Part shown: piece after piece, positions 26,913 to 35,137 of the stretch
How the letters are laid out: each line of letters opens with the position of its first letter
Position numbering within the stretch: position 1 is the first letter of the stretch
DNA from: Arthrobacter sp. Soil782
GTDB lineage: Bacteria; Actinomycetota; Actinomycetes; Actinomycetales; Micrococcaceae
Assembly (NCBI RefSeq): GCF_001428435.1
Contig: NZ_LMSO01000001.1
Coordinates: forward strand, 459,486 to 523,485
Length of the DNA: 64,000 nt
Reading direction: 5' to 3'
The notes under the pieces: model-generated
What the model was told of the DNA's origin: nothing
The model's database searches: none
Seen by the model: the letters and a program-made list of their open reading frames with translations, nothing else
Translations under genes and position numbers: made by a program

Positions 26913-27103
26913 TGTATGTCCTCCTGGACCTCGTACGGATTATTCAGAACCTCACCGTTCTGGCGAAGCTTCTGGAGGAAAACCTACCAGCTTCAATCGC
27001 AAAGTCCCGCAGATTGGGGGACTTTTGCCCGGTTTTTGGCCTTATTCAGGCCAATTCCACGCACCGAGACGGCCTCGGAAGATTTATCGGTCTGCTTAAA
27101 GCA

Positions 27104-27135
27104 CTCAGGACAGCGACCGGAGTCGCCGTCCTGAG
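27104..27135 (-). terminator. Terminator hairpin downstream of rpsN
   Basis: CTCAGGAC/GTCCTGAG plus an inner GCGAC/GTCGC stem and a CGGA tetraloop make a strong hairpin 37 bases beyond the rpsN stop. On the minus strand it is followed by GCTTTAAGC. It closes the L28-L33-S14 operon. Confidence 0.75.
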
Positions 27136-27171
27136 TTGTACTTCAACGGGGCAGTCTCAGCCCGTGGCTGC

Positions 27172-27477
27172 TTACCAGCTGGACTTGGTTACACCGGGCA
27201 GTTCGCCGCGGTGAGCCATGTCGCGGAAGCGAACACGCGAGATACCAAACTTCTGGAGCGTGCCGCGGGGGCGTCCGTCGATCTGGTCGCGGTTACGCAG
27301 GCGAACCGGCGAAGCGTTGCGGGGCAGCTTCTGCAGGCCGAGGCGTGCAGCCTCACGTGCCTCGTCCGTTGCGTTTTCATCGACAAGCGTCTTCTTGAGC
27401 TCGAGGCGCTTGGCAGCGTAGCGCTCAACAATGACCTTGCGCTGCTCGTTACGAGCAATCTTTGACTTCTTAGCCAT
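27172..27477 (-). CDS. rpsN: 30S ribosomal protein S14, zinc-independent type
   Basis: 101 aa long-form S14 without any cysteine ([20 protein letters not shown], conserved [14 protein letters not shown] and [12 protein letters not shown]). The short zinc-binding S14 of actinobacterial spc operons has two CxxC motifs; this form has none. It is therefore the alternative S14, which in M. tuberculosis and Streptomyces is induced on zinc shortage. It is third in a three-gene operon, starting two bases after the rpmG stop. Confidence 0.96.
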   Translation of the reverse strand: MAKKSKIARNEQRKVIVERYAAKRLELKKTLVDENATDEAREAARLGLQKLPRNASPVRLRNRDQIDGRPRGTLQKFGISRVRFRDMAHRGELPGVTKSSW

Positions 27478-27479
27478 GT

Positions 27480-27647
27480 TTAGCGCTCCTCTCGGAATTC
27501 AACGTGCTTGCGGATCTTGGGGTCATACTTCATCAGAACCATGCGGTCCGGGTCATTACGGCGGTTCTTGCGGGTCACATAGGTGTACCCGGTGCCGGCC
27601 GTGGACTTCAGCTTGATGATCGGACGTACGTCTTTGTCCTTTGCCAT
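27480..27647 (-). CDS. rpmG: 50S ribosomal protein L33, cysteine-free type
   Basis: Read directly from the minus strand between the flanking genes: 55 aa, beginning [20 protein letters not shown] and ending [12 protein letters not shown]. The body [20 protein letters not shown] is clear L33, but the four zinc-binding cysteines of the usual form are absent. Its ATG overlaps the rpmB stop by one base (TAATG), and its stop lies two bases before the rpsN start. This tight packing shows a single translational unit. Confidence 0.96.
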   Translation of the reverse strand: MAKDKDVRPIIKLKSTAGTGYTYVTRKNRRNDPDRMVLMKYDPKIRKHVEFREER

Positions 27648-27883
27648 TAGAGCTTCACTCCCCGCGCCTGGATCTCGGCGACGACGGCGTCAATACCGCG
27701 CACGTCGATGGTCTTGATGCCACGGGCTGAAACCTGCAGCGTTACGTTGCGGCGCAGGGACGGAACCCAGTAGCGCTTCTTCTGAATGTTCGGGTCGAAC
27801 CTGCGCTTGGTGCGCCGGTGCGAGTGCGAGATGCTGTGCCCGAAGCCCGGCTCGGCCCCAGTCACTTGGCAGTGAGCTGCCAT
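27647..27883 (-). CDS. rpmB: 50S ribosomal protein L28, cysteine-poor type
   Basis: 78 aa. It starts [20 protein letters not shown], with [20 protein letters not shown] and a C-terminal [17 protein letters not shown], all typical L28. Only one cysteine (Cys5) remains, so no zinc ribbon can form. It is first of the L28-L33-S14 set. The upstream 250 bases hold a perfect 14-base palindrome but no sequence that I can match to a known Zur box. Confidence 0.96.
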   Translation of the reverse strand: MAAHCQVTGAEPGFGHSISHSHRRTKRRFDPNIQKKRYWVPSLRRNVTLQVSARGIKTIDVRGIDAVVAEIQARGVKL

Positions 27884-27956
27884 GACGATCCTCCAAAGAT
27901 TGAATAGAACAAGTAGCGGACAGTGCTACCTGCCATGGAATGCGTTCAGGGACGTC

Positions 27957-27970
27957 ACCGTCATGACGGT
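27957..27970. promoter_or_regulatory. 14-base palindrome upstream of rpmB
   Basis: ACCGTCATGACGGT is perfectly self-complementary and lies 74 bases upstream of the rpmB start. It overlaps a second small hairpin CGGTC-GAAA-GACCG (27967-27980) with a GNRA-like loop. It could be an operator or a leader structure. It does not look like the AT-rich Zur consensus known from actinobacteria. Function inferred only from symmetry and position. Confidence 0.4.
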
Positions 27971-28133
27971 CGAAAGACCGCCGGGTGTTCGCGATAAGAG
28001 CGCAACCTGAGCCCCTAACTACCGGCCTTCGGGAGAATAAATCTCCCGCCAGCCGGAGCAATTGCGCACGCTCCGCCACCTGATGCCCTTCCATTCTAGG
28101 AGGGAGCAGGCAATAAGACCAATCGCGGGAGCC

Positions 28134-29273
28134 TCAGCTGCCGTCCGACTCATCCGGGCGCGTCGCGTTTCCATCGACGTCAACGACGGTGATTGCGTCC
28201 GCTTTCCCGAGCTCCTGACCGGGAGCCAGCTGGGCGTTGGCATCGACAATGGTCCAGCGCAGCACCGCACCGGCGGCAATGTGGGCACCATTCAGCACCA
28301 CCGAATGCTCGACGACGGCGCCCTCCTCCACCACTGCGTCCGGCCCGATCACGCTGTGCCGGACGGTTCCGGAGACAGTGGCACCCGGGGAGATGAGGCT
28401 TGATCCCACCTGCGCGGTATCAGTGATGAAAGCAGGCAGGCGGCGCGGGCTGGCGCTCAGGATCGGCCACGCGGGATCATCGAATGCCAGACCGTCCCCA
28501 GCGAGCAGGTCCATGTGTGCACGGTGATAGTTTTTCGGTGTGCCGAGGTCCAGCCAATAGGACTCGAGGCGATGCTCGGCGACGGTGAAGTGTTCCACCA
28601 GATGCGGGATGAGCTGGTCACCGTAGTCCTTCAGCTCGCCGTCGCGCTTGTGCAGTTCGACCAGCGTGTCCAGCAGCACGTCCGTGGAATAGAGGAAGAT
28701 CTCCGCCGCCACCACATCGGTGCGGGGTTCCTCGGGCTTGTACTGGAATCCTGTGACCCTGCCGTTCTCCACCTCCGCTACACCATGTTGGGAGGCATCG
28801 CCGTCGAACTGCGTGGTGACCATGGTGAGGACAGCACCGGTCTCCTGATGGGTTTTCACCACGTCGCGGTAGTCGAGCTGGTAGAGGTGGTCTGCACTGA
28901 GTACAAGCACCAGATCCGGATTGAACTCGCGGATGAATTCGGCCTGCCGGTAGAGGCCGTCCGCGTTGCCCGCCGCGAAGCCCTCGCCGTGATCCCCTTG
29001 AAAGGGCGGCAATACCCGCAGACCGCCGTTGGTGCGGTCGAGGTCCCAGGGGCGGCCGTTCGCGAGGTGGTCATTGATGGACTTCGGCTGGTATTGCTCC
29101 ACAACCCAGACATCCGAGATGTGGCTGTGGTGGAGGTTGGACAGCGGGATGTCGATCAGCCGATAGGTTCCGCCCACCGGAACCACGGGCTTGGCCTTAC
29201 CGTCCGTCAGCGCACCCAACCTTCCGCCGGTACCGCCGGCGAGGATGATGGCCAGGACGGACGGCTCCGTCAT
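28134..29273 (-). CDS. GlgC-like sugar-1-phosphate nucleotidyltransferase
   Basis: 379 aa from the ATG at 29271-29273, which overlaps the MarR stop; a longer reading would run inside that gene. The nucleotidyltransferase signature LAGGTGGRLGALTDGKAKPV and the substrate loop GTYRLIDIPLSNL are those of ADP-glucose pyrophosphorylases. A left-handed beta-helix domain with hexapeptide repeats follows from about residue 285 (GSSLISPGATVSGTV). It is shorter and more divergent than housekeeping GlgC, so the nucleotide and sugar used are uncertain. No other glycogen genes are adjacent. Confidence 0.85.
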   Translation of the reverse strand: MTEPSVLAIILAGGTGGRLGALTDGKAKPVVPVGGTYRLIDIPLSNLHHSHISDVWVVEQYQPKSINDHLANGRPWDLDRTNGGLRVLPPFQGDHGEGFAAGNADGLYRQAEFIREFNPDLVLVLSADHLYQLDYRDVVKTHQETGAVLTMVTTQFDGDASQHGVAEVENGRVTGFQYKPEEPRTDVVAAEIFLYSTDVLLDTLVELHKRDGELKDYGDQLIPHLVEHFTVAEHRLESYWLDLGTPKNYHRAHMDLLAGDGLAFDDPAWPILSASPRRLPAFITDTAQVGSSLISPGATVSGTVRHSVIGPDAVVEEGAVVEHSVVLNGAHIAAGAVLRWTIVDANAQLAPGQELGKADAITVVDVDGNATRPDESDGS

Positions 29274-29776
29274 GCCGATCCCACGGGCTGCGACTGCTTG
29301 AGGATCCAATGCGTCTCATCGAGCCGCGCGAGGATCTTCTTGCCCACCCGCTCGAGATCCGCGATATCCCGCTCATCCAGCCCGTCGAAGACCAGCCGGC
29401 GGACGTGCTCGACGTGCTCGAGCGCCAGTTCCTGCAGGTTGGTGAGCCCCTCGGCCGTGATGGTGGCTGTGGTGACCCGGAGGTCACGGGTGCTCTGACT
29501 CCGCTGCACCCAGCCGCGGTTCTCCAGTTTGGTGACCACATGACTCAACCGTGACAGCGAGGCATTGGAACGTCCCGCGAGCTCACTCATGGGGAGTGTG
29601 CGTTCTTCGGCCTCGGACAGCATGGCAAGGACGTGATAGTCGAACAGAGTCACCCGGGCACGGCGGTTGAGGTCTGCGTCCAGCGTGCCCGGCAACAGCG
29701 TAGCCACCCCGTAGAGGGCAAGCCATGCCTGTCTTTCCGCGGGATTCAACCAGCGCGCGCCTGTCATGGTCCCCAT
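29270..29776 (-). CDS. MarR-family transcriptional regulator
   Basis: 168 aa (164 if the second ATG at 29767 is used). The winged-helix region is clear: LPMSELAGRSNASLSRLSHV as recognition segment, then the wing GWVQRSQSTRDLRVTTATIT. MarR proteins act as dimers that usually respond to small phenolic or oxidant ligands. The gene is directly coupled by a four-base overlap to a GlgC-like enzyme, an uncommon pairing. The effector is unknown. It is preceded by a GDSL hydrolase gene only 19 bases upstream on the same strand. Confidence 0.92.
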   Translation of the reverse strand: MGTMTGARWLNPAERQAWLALYGVATLLPGTLDADLNRRARVTLFDYHVLAMLSEAEERTLPMSELAGRSNASLSRLSHVVTKLENRGWVQRSQSTRDLRVTTATITAEGLTNLQELALEHVEHVRRLVFDGLDERDIADLERVGKKILARLDETHWILKQSQPVGSA

Positions 29777-29795
29777 TCTTTCAGAAGCGCCGCCG

Positions 29796-30599
29796 TCACG
29801 GGGACGTAGTTTCCTGCGTCCACACCGGATGGGTCAATTCGGGATATTTCACGGCGACCGTGTCTCCGGAGGACTGGCCGCGCAGCCGCCTGCCCACCCA
29901 CGGCCCGAGGTAATCGCGGGCCCAGAGCGCGTCCGTCCGGAGCTGGGCGAGGCGTGTTGTCGCAGGCCGCGCCTCGAGCTCGGGAACCTCGATGCTGTGC
30001 GCGGCTTTCAGGACTTCCAGGACCCGGGCTGCCATCAGCGTGTGGCCGGCTGCGGCCATGTGCATGCGGTCCACGTCCCAGTACCCCCAGTTCTGGAACT
30101 CGCGCATCCGCCAGTAGTCCGCGATCTCGGCATCATGCCGATCAGCGATCTCGCGGACGAGTTCGTTGTAGATCGCCGTCCGGCCCCGGGTCTTGGCGAA
30201 GACTGCTGACTTTGATGAGTCAAACCCGGTGAACAGCACCACCGCGGCACCGCTGGCGCGCAGGCGGGCGATTCCGGCGTCGTACTCTGCCAACAGCGCG
30301 TCGAGATCAATGGAGGGCCGCAGGATGTCATTGGCGCCGGCGTAGATGGTCACGAGTGTTGGCTTGAGTGCAATCGCTGCATCCACCTGCTCGGCGAGGA
30401 TCTGCCGCATTTTGCGGCCGCGGATGGCGAGATTGGCGTACCCCCAGGACGGGTCAGCGAGAATCAGTTGCTCGGCGACACGGTCAGCCCATCCCCGCAC
30501 GCCATTAGGACTGCGTGGGTCCCAGTCCCCCACGCCTTCGGTGAAGGAATCCCCGAGTGCGACATAGCGGTGGGTAAAAGGGGTGGTTTCTTCGCCCAA
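29796..30599 (-). CDS. SGNH/GDSL hydrolase
   Basis: 267 aa esterase/lipase-like enzyme. Block I ALGDSFTEG carries the nucleophile Ser18, block III is YAGANDIL with the oxyanion Asn, and the catalytic Asp and His are in DRMHMAAAGH. No signal peptide is visible, so it is probably cytoplasmic. The natural substrate is unknown; relatives hydrolyse acyl esters on lipids, sugars or cell-wall polymers. It is five bases from the end of the upstream small gene and 19 bases before marR, so it may belong to a four-gene transcript. Confidence 0.9.
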   Translation of the reverse strand: MGEETTPFTHRYVALGDSFTEGVGDWDPRSPNGVRGWADRVAEQLILADPSWGYANLAIRGRKMRQILAEQVDAAIALKPTLVTIYAGANDILRPSIDLDALLAEYDAGIARLRASGAAVVLFTGFDSSKSAVFAKTRGRTAIYNELVREIADRHDAEIADYWRMREFQNWGYWDVDRMHMAAAGHTLMAARVLEVLKAAHSIEVPELEARPATTRLAQLRTDALWARDYLGPWVGRRLRGQSSGDTVAVKYPELTHPVWTQETTSP

Positions 30600-30604
30600 T
30601 TCTC

Positions 30605-30880
30605 TTAGTCCTCTTTCCTGAAGTCACTGTTCCTGGAATCGCTTGTCCCCGAATCGTTTCCGGGATCAGCTTCTGGGTTCTTCTGCTGATGCTCAGCGTC
30701 GTACTCGTTCTGGGTGTGGTGCTCGGTCTCCCCATAGGCGCCGTTGAAGCCGGTGGTGCTGCCCGTAGGGCGTGTATTCGAAGGGTCAGGGAAGGTGGGA
30801 GACCCGCCGAAGGGGTTGCCCTCCTGCCCGCCGTTCTCCTGTTCCCTGGCTTCGCCTGCGCTGGACTGGTCCTGAGTCAT
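30605..30880 (-). CDS. Small acidic, disordered hypothetical protein
   Basis: 91 aa from an ATG (30878-30880) behind an excellent ribosome site, AGAAGGAGGAGCC. The longer frame through 31351 is antisense to the lipid-kinase gene and is not used. The sequence is rich in Gly, Asn, Gln, Glu, Asp and Ser (SSAGEAREQENGGQEGNPFG at the start) and contains no hydrophobic core, so it is predicted to be disordered. I recognise no family. Its strong translation signal is the main argument that it is real. Confidence 0.68.
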   Translation of the reverse strand: MTQDQSSAGEAREQENGGQEGNPFGGSPTFPDPSNTRPTGSTTGFNGAYGETEHHTQNEYDAEHQQKNPEADPGNDSGTSDSRNSDFRKED

Positions 30881-30989
30881 GGCTCCTCCTTCTATTTTGC
30901 CCACCCAGCATAGTCCCGCGCGGCCGCGCGTACACGTGACAGGCGCAGACGCTAAGCTCGGGAACAAACCCCTCGTCAGGAGAAAACCT

Positions 30990-32000
30990 ATGACTTCCTT
31001 GCCGGATACCGAGTCTGAACAGCAGCGCACTCCTGAAGCCGAAGGCCAGCCGAAATCCCGGACCAGGCGCGCAGCCCTGATTCTCAATCCGGTGAAGCCC
31101 ACCGACGAGGATATCCGGGCGATTGTCACCGAGCTGAGCCTCGAACAGGGCTGGGCGGAACCCCTGTTCCTGGAGACCACCGAGGATGACCCGGGCCACG
31201 GCCAGGCGCAGGAAGCGCTGAAGGCAGGAGTCGACGTCGTTATTGCGGCCGGCGGCGATGGCACCGTCCGGTGCGTGGCGGAAGAACTGGCAGGCACCGC
31301 GACGGCACTTGGCCTGCTGCCGCTGGGCACCGGCAACCTCCTCGCGCGCAACCTCGATATCGACGTCGATGATCCCCGTGGAGCCGTCGAAGCTGCGCTC
31401 GGAGGTACGGAGCGGATGATCGACGTGGTGCATGTGAACGTCGACAGGGCTCAGGACGCGCACGTGTTTCTGGTCATGGCGGGGCTGGGCTTTGACGCGG
31501 CGGTGATGGCGGATACCCGGGATGACCTGAAGGACAAGGTGGGCTGGCTGGCCTACGTCGACGCCGGCATCCGGAACCTTCCCGGAAAGCCGTCCAAGGT
31601 TTCCATCTCAATTGACGGAGGCAAGCGCACAACCCGCCGCCTGCGCAGTGTCATGGGCGGAAACTGCGGCAAGATCATGGGCGGGCTGGAAATCTTCCCG
31701 GGCGCGAAACTCAATGACGGACTGCTGGACATCATGACCATTGCGCCGAGCGGAAAGTTAGGCTGGTTTGCTGTACTCGGCAAGCTCCTTGCGCGTGGGA
31801 AGGGCAAGGACCCCTCACTCGAGTACTTCCAGTGCAAAACTGCCGAGGTGGAGTCTGAGACCCCGCTGGAAATCGAGCTGGACGGAGACTCCCTGGGCAA
31901 GGGCACACACATGGCTTTCCGGGTGGAGCCCGATTCCCTGAGGCTGCGGATGCCCTACGGGAAGAAGGACCCGGCGATCCTCGCCGACCCGACGCCGTAG
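30990..32000 (+). CDS. Diacylglycerol/lipid kinase-family protein (first copy)
   Basis: 336 aa from ATG 30990 with AGGAGAAA seven bases upstream; a longer frame from 30879 would overlap the divergent promoter. DAGK catalytic landmarks are AALILNPVKPTDED, the nucleotide loop AAGGDGTVRCVAEEL, and LPLGTGNLLARNL. The C-terminal YegS-like beta domain ends with a hydrophilic tail. The family phosphorylates diacylglycerol, sphingoid bases or other lipids; here the substrate is unknown. A second, clearly different paralogue lies at 58111-59040. Confidence 0.9.
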   Translation: MTSLPDTESEQQRTPEAEGQPKSRTRRAALILNPVKPTDEDIRAIVTELSLEQGWAEPLFLETTEDDPGHGQAQEALKAGVDVVIAAGGDGTVRCVAEELAGTATALGLLPLGTGNLLARNLDIDVDDPRGAVEAALGGTERMIDVVHVNVDRAQDAHVFLVMAGLGFDAAVMADTRDDLKDKVGWLAYVDAGIRNLPGKPSKVSISIDGGKRTTRRLRSVMGGNCGKIMGGLEIFPGAKLNDGLLDIMTIAPSGKLGWFAVLGKLLARGKGKDPSLEYFQCKTAEVESETPLEIELDGDSLGKGTHMAFRVEPDSLRLRMPYGKKDPAILADPTP

Positions 32001-32031
32001 GGCGCTTTAGCCCTCGGCTTGGGTAGCGCCC
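32000..32031. terminator. Bidirectional hairpin between lipid-kinase and SIP genes
   Basis: GGGCGCT/AGCGCCC arms with an inner CCC/GGG pairing lie exactly between two converging stops. No T-run is present. It is likely a shared terminator. Confidence 0.55.
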
Positions 32032-32038
32032 GTGTGTA

Positions 32039-33184
32039 CTACCCCTCGGCTTTGCCCTGGCGCCAGTAGCCCATGAACGCGACCTGCTTGCGGTCGATGC
32101 CGACGTCGCGCACCAGGTAACGGCGCAGGCCGCGCACCACCGCTGCTTCGCCCGCGATCCACGCGTAAAAGGGCAATGCGCCAGAGGGCTTGTCCGGGTT
32201 GAGGGAGCCGTCAAGGGCAGCTGCGTCCAGGAGTTGCGGGGTCTCCCACAGGATGGTCTTGTCGACGTCGATGTCCTCCGGTTCCGGCCCGGCTGCACGC
32301 TCCGGTCCGCCCGCCCTGCCGGCTGCTGCAGCGAGCGCCTGGCCGGACGGGGTGTCACTTCCGAGGCTGACGCGGAACGGCGCAGCCAGGGATACCCAGC
32401 CCGGAACCCTGACGGCCTGCCGGACGGCGGCGTCGAGCAGTTCACCGTGCGGCCGGCCGCCACGCACCAGCCAGCTGATGCCTACCCCGGACCTGGTCTG
32501 GATGTCCTGGCAGTCCGAGCCATGCGGAACCTCCAGGAAAGCGTGACCCTTGATGTCCTTCGGCAGCGACTCGAGGATCGCGCTGATCGCCGGAACAGCG
32601 GTCTCATCACCTGCAAGCAAAACATTCTGGGCCAGCCCCGGACGCCACTCGATACCTCCGTAGGCGCCGGCAGTAGAGCAGCTTGCGGCATGGATGTTCG
32701 GCCCGATCAGCCACACCCGGTCCCCCGGTTCAGCCGCAGCGGCCCACTGGGAAGCCGGTCCGCCGTTGCCCGCTGCATCGAAGTGCATCACGAAGTCGAC
32801 GTCCAGCTCGGGAGTCTCCTGATCACAGCGGGAATCACGGACCGTATAGGTGCGCATGTCACCGCGTTCTGACGGCTCAAGGGACAGCCACTGCTGGTAC
32901 CAGCCGCTGCCCTCGCCGTCCATCAGGGCCCCCAGATCGGCACACTCGCCGTTGGCCGGCGGAATCATTACCTTGATGCGCAGGTCCAGGGTAGAACCCT
33001 GCACACCGAAATCCGACAGGCAAGCCCCGCCGAAGGTGATGCGCCGGAAGTTCGAACTGATGCGCTCCACGCGGTTCACCACCACGTTGAAGGCGCGGAC
33101 AGCCGGGATGACCTCCTGATTCCCGGCGGAAGTCTTTGACGGTGCCGCCGCGCTGCGGTTACGGCGGGTACTGACTTCTGTCAC
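32039..33184 (-). CDS. Siderophore-interacting FAD protein (ferric-siderophore reductase)
   Basis: 381 aa ViuB/SIP-family flavoprotein. The FAD-binding motif MRTYTVRD lies near residue 115, preceded by the barrel start SNFRRITFGGACL. The NAD(P)H-binding lobe follows (QNVLLAGDETAVPAISAILE), and the C-terminal signature is FYAWIAGEAAVVRGLRRYLV. It reduces Fe(III)-siderophore after import. The GTG/ATG start overlaps the ATPase stop by four bases, making it the last gene of the iron operon. An Ala/Gly-rich insert of about 60 residues before the last helix is unusual in length. Confidence 0.92.
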   Translation of the reverse strand: MTEVSTRRNRSAAAPSKTSAGNQEVIPAVRAFNVVVNRVERISSNFRRITFGGACLSDFGVQGSTLDLRIKVMIPPANGECADLGALMDGEGSGWYQQWLSLEPSERGDMRTYTVRDSRCDQETPELDVDFVMHFDAAGNGGPASQWAAAAEPGDRVWLIGPNIHAASCSTAGAYGGIEWRPGLAQNVLLAGDETAVPAISAILESLPKDIKGHAFLEVPHGSDCQDIQTRSGVGISWLVRGGRPHGELLDAAVRQAVRVPGWVSLAAPFRVSLGSDTPSGQALAAAAGRAGGPERAAGPEPEDIDVDKTILWETPQLLDAAALDGSLNPDKPSGALPFYAWIAGEAAVVRGLRRYLVRDVGIDRKQVAFMGYWRQGKAEG

Positions 33185-34068
33185 GATGCTGCCTCCATTG
33201 TCAGTGCGGGTAGCCCGTCCTGCGGGTTCGCTAAAAAACCCGCGATGCCATCCCGGGTGGTTTCTGTGGTTACGTTTTTCGGTGCTGAGTGGTGCCGCCC
33301 CAGGGGCACCACCATGGGAGTACCCGAGACGGGATCCGGAATGACGCGGGATTCCAGACCGAAGACGTCCGCCACGGTCGCCTCCGTAACAACCTCTGAC
33401 GGCGGTCCCTCGGCAACAATCCTGCCGTCCTTCATTGCGATGAGGTGATCCGCGTACCGTGCAGCGAGGTTGAGGTCATGCAGCACAATGGCGACCGTTG
33501 TGCCGGCACTGCGGTTCAGGTCAGTGATGAGGTCGAGGACTTCCACCTGATGCGCCACGTCGAGGAAGGTGGTGGGCTCGTCAAGCAGCAGGATGTCCGT
33601 CTGCTGCGCCAGCGCCAACGCAATCCAGACACGCTGGCGTTGACCGCCGGACAGCTCGTCGACGTTGCGGTCAGCCAGTTCAATCGTGTCGGTGACGCGC
33701 AGCGCGGAGGCGACCGCGGCGTCGTCGTCCGCGTTCCATTGGCGGAACCAGCCCTGGTGCGGGTAGCGGCCGCGGCCCACCAGATCCACTACCGCGATGC
33801 CGTCCGGCGCGACCGGCGTCTGTGGAAGCAGGCCAAGGGTCTTCGCCACCGAACGGGTGGAGAGCGAATGGATGTCCTTGCCGTCCAGCAGCACCGTACC
33901 GGCCGCCGGCTTGAGCAGCCTGGCCAGACCGCGCAGGAGCGTGGACTTGCCGCATGCGTTCGCCCCGACGATGACGGTGACTTTTCCAGCCGGCAGTTCT
34001 ACCGTCAGGTCTTCCACCACCCGGCGGTTGTCATACGCAAGCGTCAGGTTTTCAGCGTTCAGCCTCAT
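33181..34068 (-). CDS. Ferric-siderophore ABC transporter ATP-binding protein
   Basis: 295 aa FepC-like ATPase. Walker A VGANACGKSTLLRG (GANACGKST), signature LSGGQRQRVWIALALAQQ, Walker B ILLLDEPTTFLDV, and the switch His in IVLHDLNLAARYADH. The C-terminal 35 residues are an extension beyond the usual FepC end. It lies one base after the upstream permease stop and overlaps the SIP gene, so it is part of the same transcript. Confidence 0.94.
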   Translation of the reverse strand: MRLNAENLTLAYDNRRVVEDLTVELPAGKVTVIVGANACGKSTLLRGLARLLKPAAGTVLLDGKDIHSLSTRSVAKTLGLLPQTPVAPDGIAVVDLVGRGRYPHQGWFRQWNADDDAAVASALRVTDTIELADRNVDELSGGQRQRVWIALALAQQTDILLLDEPTTFLDVAHQVEVLDLITDLNRSAGTTVAIVLHDLNLAARYADHLIAMKDGRIVAEGPPSEVVTEATVADVFGLESRVIPDPVSGTPMVVPLGRHHSAPKNVTTETTRDGIAGFLANPQDGLPALTMEAAS

Positions 34069-34069
34069 G

Positions 34070-35137
34070 TCAGCCTCCCCGGCCTGAGCGGTTGGATGTA
34101 GCGAGCAGCCAGAGGAGGAACGGGGCGCCGAGGACGCCCGTAATTACTCCCACCGGCAGGGAGACACCTGGAATCAGGTTGGCACCCAGGAAATCTCCCG
34201 CGAGGACAAGCACGGCCCCGACCAGGGCGGCCGTCACCAGCGGACGGTAGCCGCCCAGGAAACGCCGCGCGATCGGCCCGGAGAGGAACGCGATGAAGGC
34301 AACCGGTCCGGCTGCCGCCGTCGCAACCGCCGCCAGAAGTACTCCGGTGACAATGAGGGCCAGCCGCGAGCGCTCCACGTTCACGCCCAGGCCGGCTGCG
34401 GTGTCATCCCCCAGTTCCAGCCCGCGCAGCGAACGGGACAGTACGACGACGGCGGGCGTCAGGACCGTTAGAGCAACGAACAGGATGGTCACCCGGTCCC
34501 AGTTGCTCGAGTTGAGCGAGCCATTGAGCCACGTGAGTGCATCTGATGCAACCCTGATGTCGGTGCGCGTCAGCAGGAAGCTGACCACTGACTGCAGGAC
34601 CGCGGAGAACCCGATACCCACCAGAATGAGCCGGTAGCCGGCCACCGCGCCGCGCCGGGACAGGAAGTAGATGGCCAGGGCAACAGCGAGTGCTCCGGCC
34701 ATCGCGAAACCGGACAGTACCAGGCCGGAAGCACCGAGGAAAGCGATTGCAAAGACGGCGGATGCACTGGCGCCATAACTGATCCCGATGATGTCCGGGC
34801 TGGCCAGCGGGTTGCGCAGCATCGTCTGGAACACCGCACCGGCTACCCCGAAGGCTCCGCCGATCATGATGCCGATCAACACGCGCGGAATCCTGTTCTC
34901 CATCACGATGAAGCTGGCCCCCGGAATATCGGCACCTGCCACGATGCGGAAGAAGTCGGGGATGGTCACGGTGTAACGGCCCAGCAGGAGCGTAACGGCG
35001 CTGAGCGCGATGACGAGGAATGCCAGGGCACCCATTTTCATCACCCGCTGGGTGCGCAGGTCGCGGCGTTTCCGGCGAACTGAAGCCTCGTTCTCCGTGC
35101 GCTCAGCGGCGGGCGTGGGACGGATGGCGAGGCTCAT
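34070..35137 (-). CDS. Ferric-siderophore ABC permease, FecCD family (second)
   Basis: 355 aa, nine to ten helices. The FecCD motifs NPLASPDIIGISYGASASAV and GPVAFIAFLSGPIARRFLGG are present, the latter being the ATPase-coupling region. A hydrophilic N-terminus of about 35 residues precedes the first helix. Its start overlaps the stop of the upstream permease by four bases. The two permeases together form the membrane channel. Confidence 0.94.
   Translation of the reverse strand: MSLAIRPTPAAERTENEASVRRKRRDLRTQRVMKMGALAFLVIALSAVTLLLGRYTVTIPDFFRIVAGADIPGASFIVMENRIPRVLIGIMIGGAFGVAGAVFQTMLRNPLASPDIIGISYGASASAVFAIAFLGASGLVLSGFAMAGALAVALAIYFLSRRGAVAGYRLILVGIGFSAVLQSVVSFLLTRTDIRVASDALTWLNGSLNSSNWDRVTILFVALTVLTPAVVVLSRSLRGLELGDDTAAGLGVNVERSRLALIVTGVLLAAVATAAAGPVAFIAFLSGPIARRFLGGYRPLVTAALVGAVLVLAGDFLGANLIPGVSLPVGVITGVLGAPFLLWLLATSNRSGRGG

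Noticed and set aside
26912..27214. 100-codon plus-strand frame in the HU-rpsN spacer
   Set aside because: It overlaps the rpsN terminator hairpin and both gene ends, and has no recognisable motif or ribosome site.
27884..28133. Zur box upstream of the L28-L33-S14 operon
   Set aside because: I searched for an AT-rich TGAnAATnATTnTCA-like palindrome by eye and found none; only the GC-rich 14-base palindrome is present.
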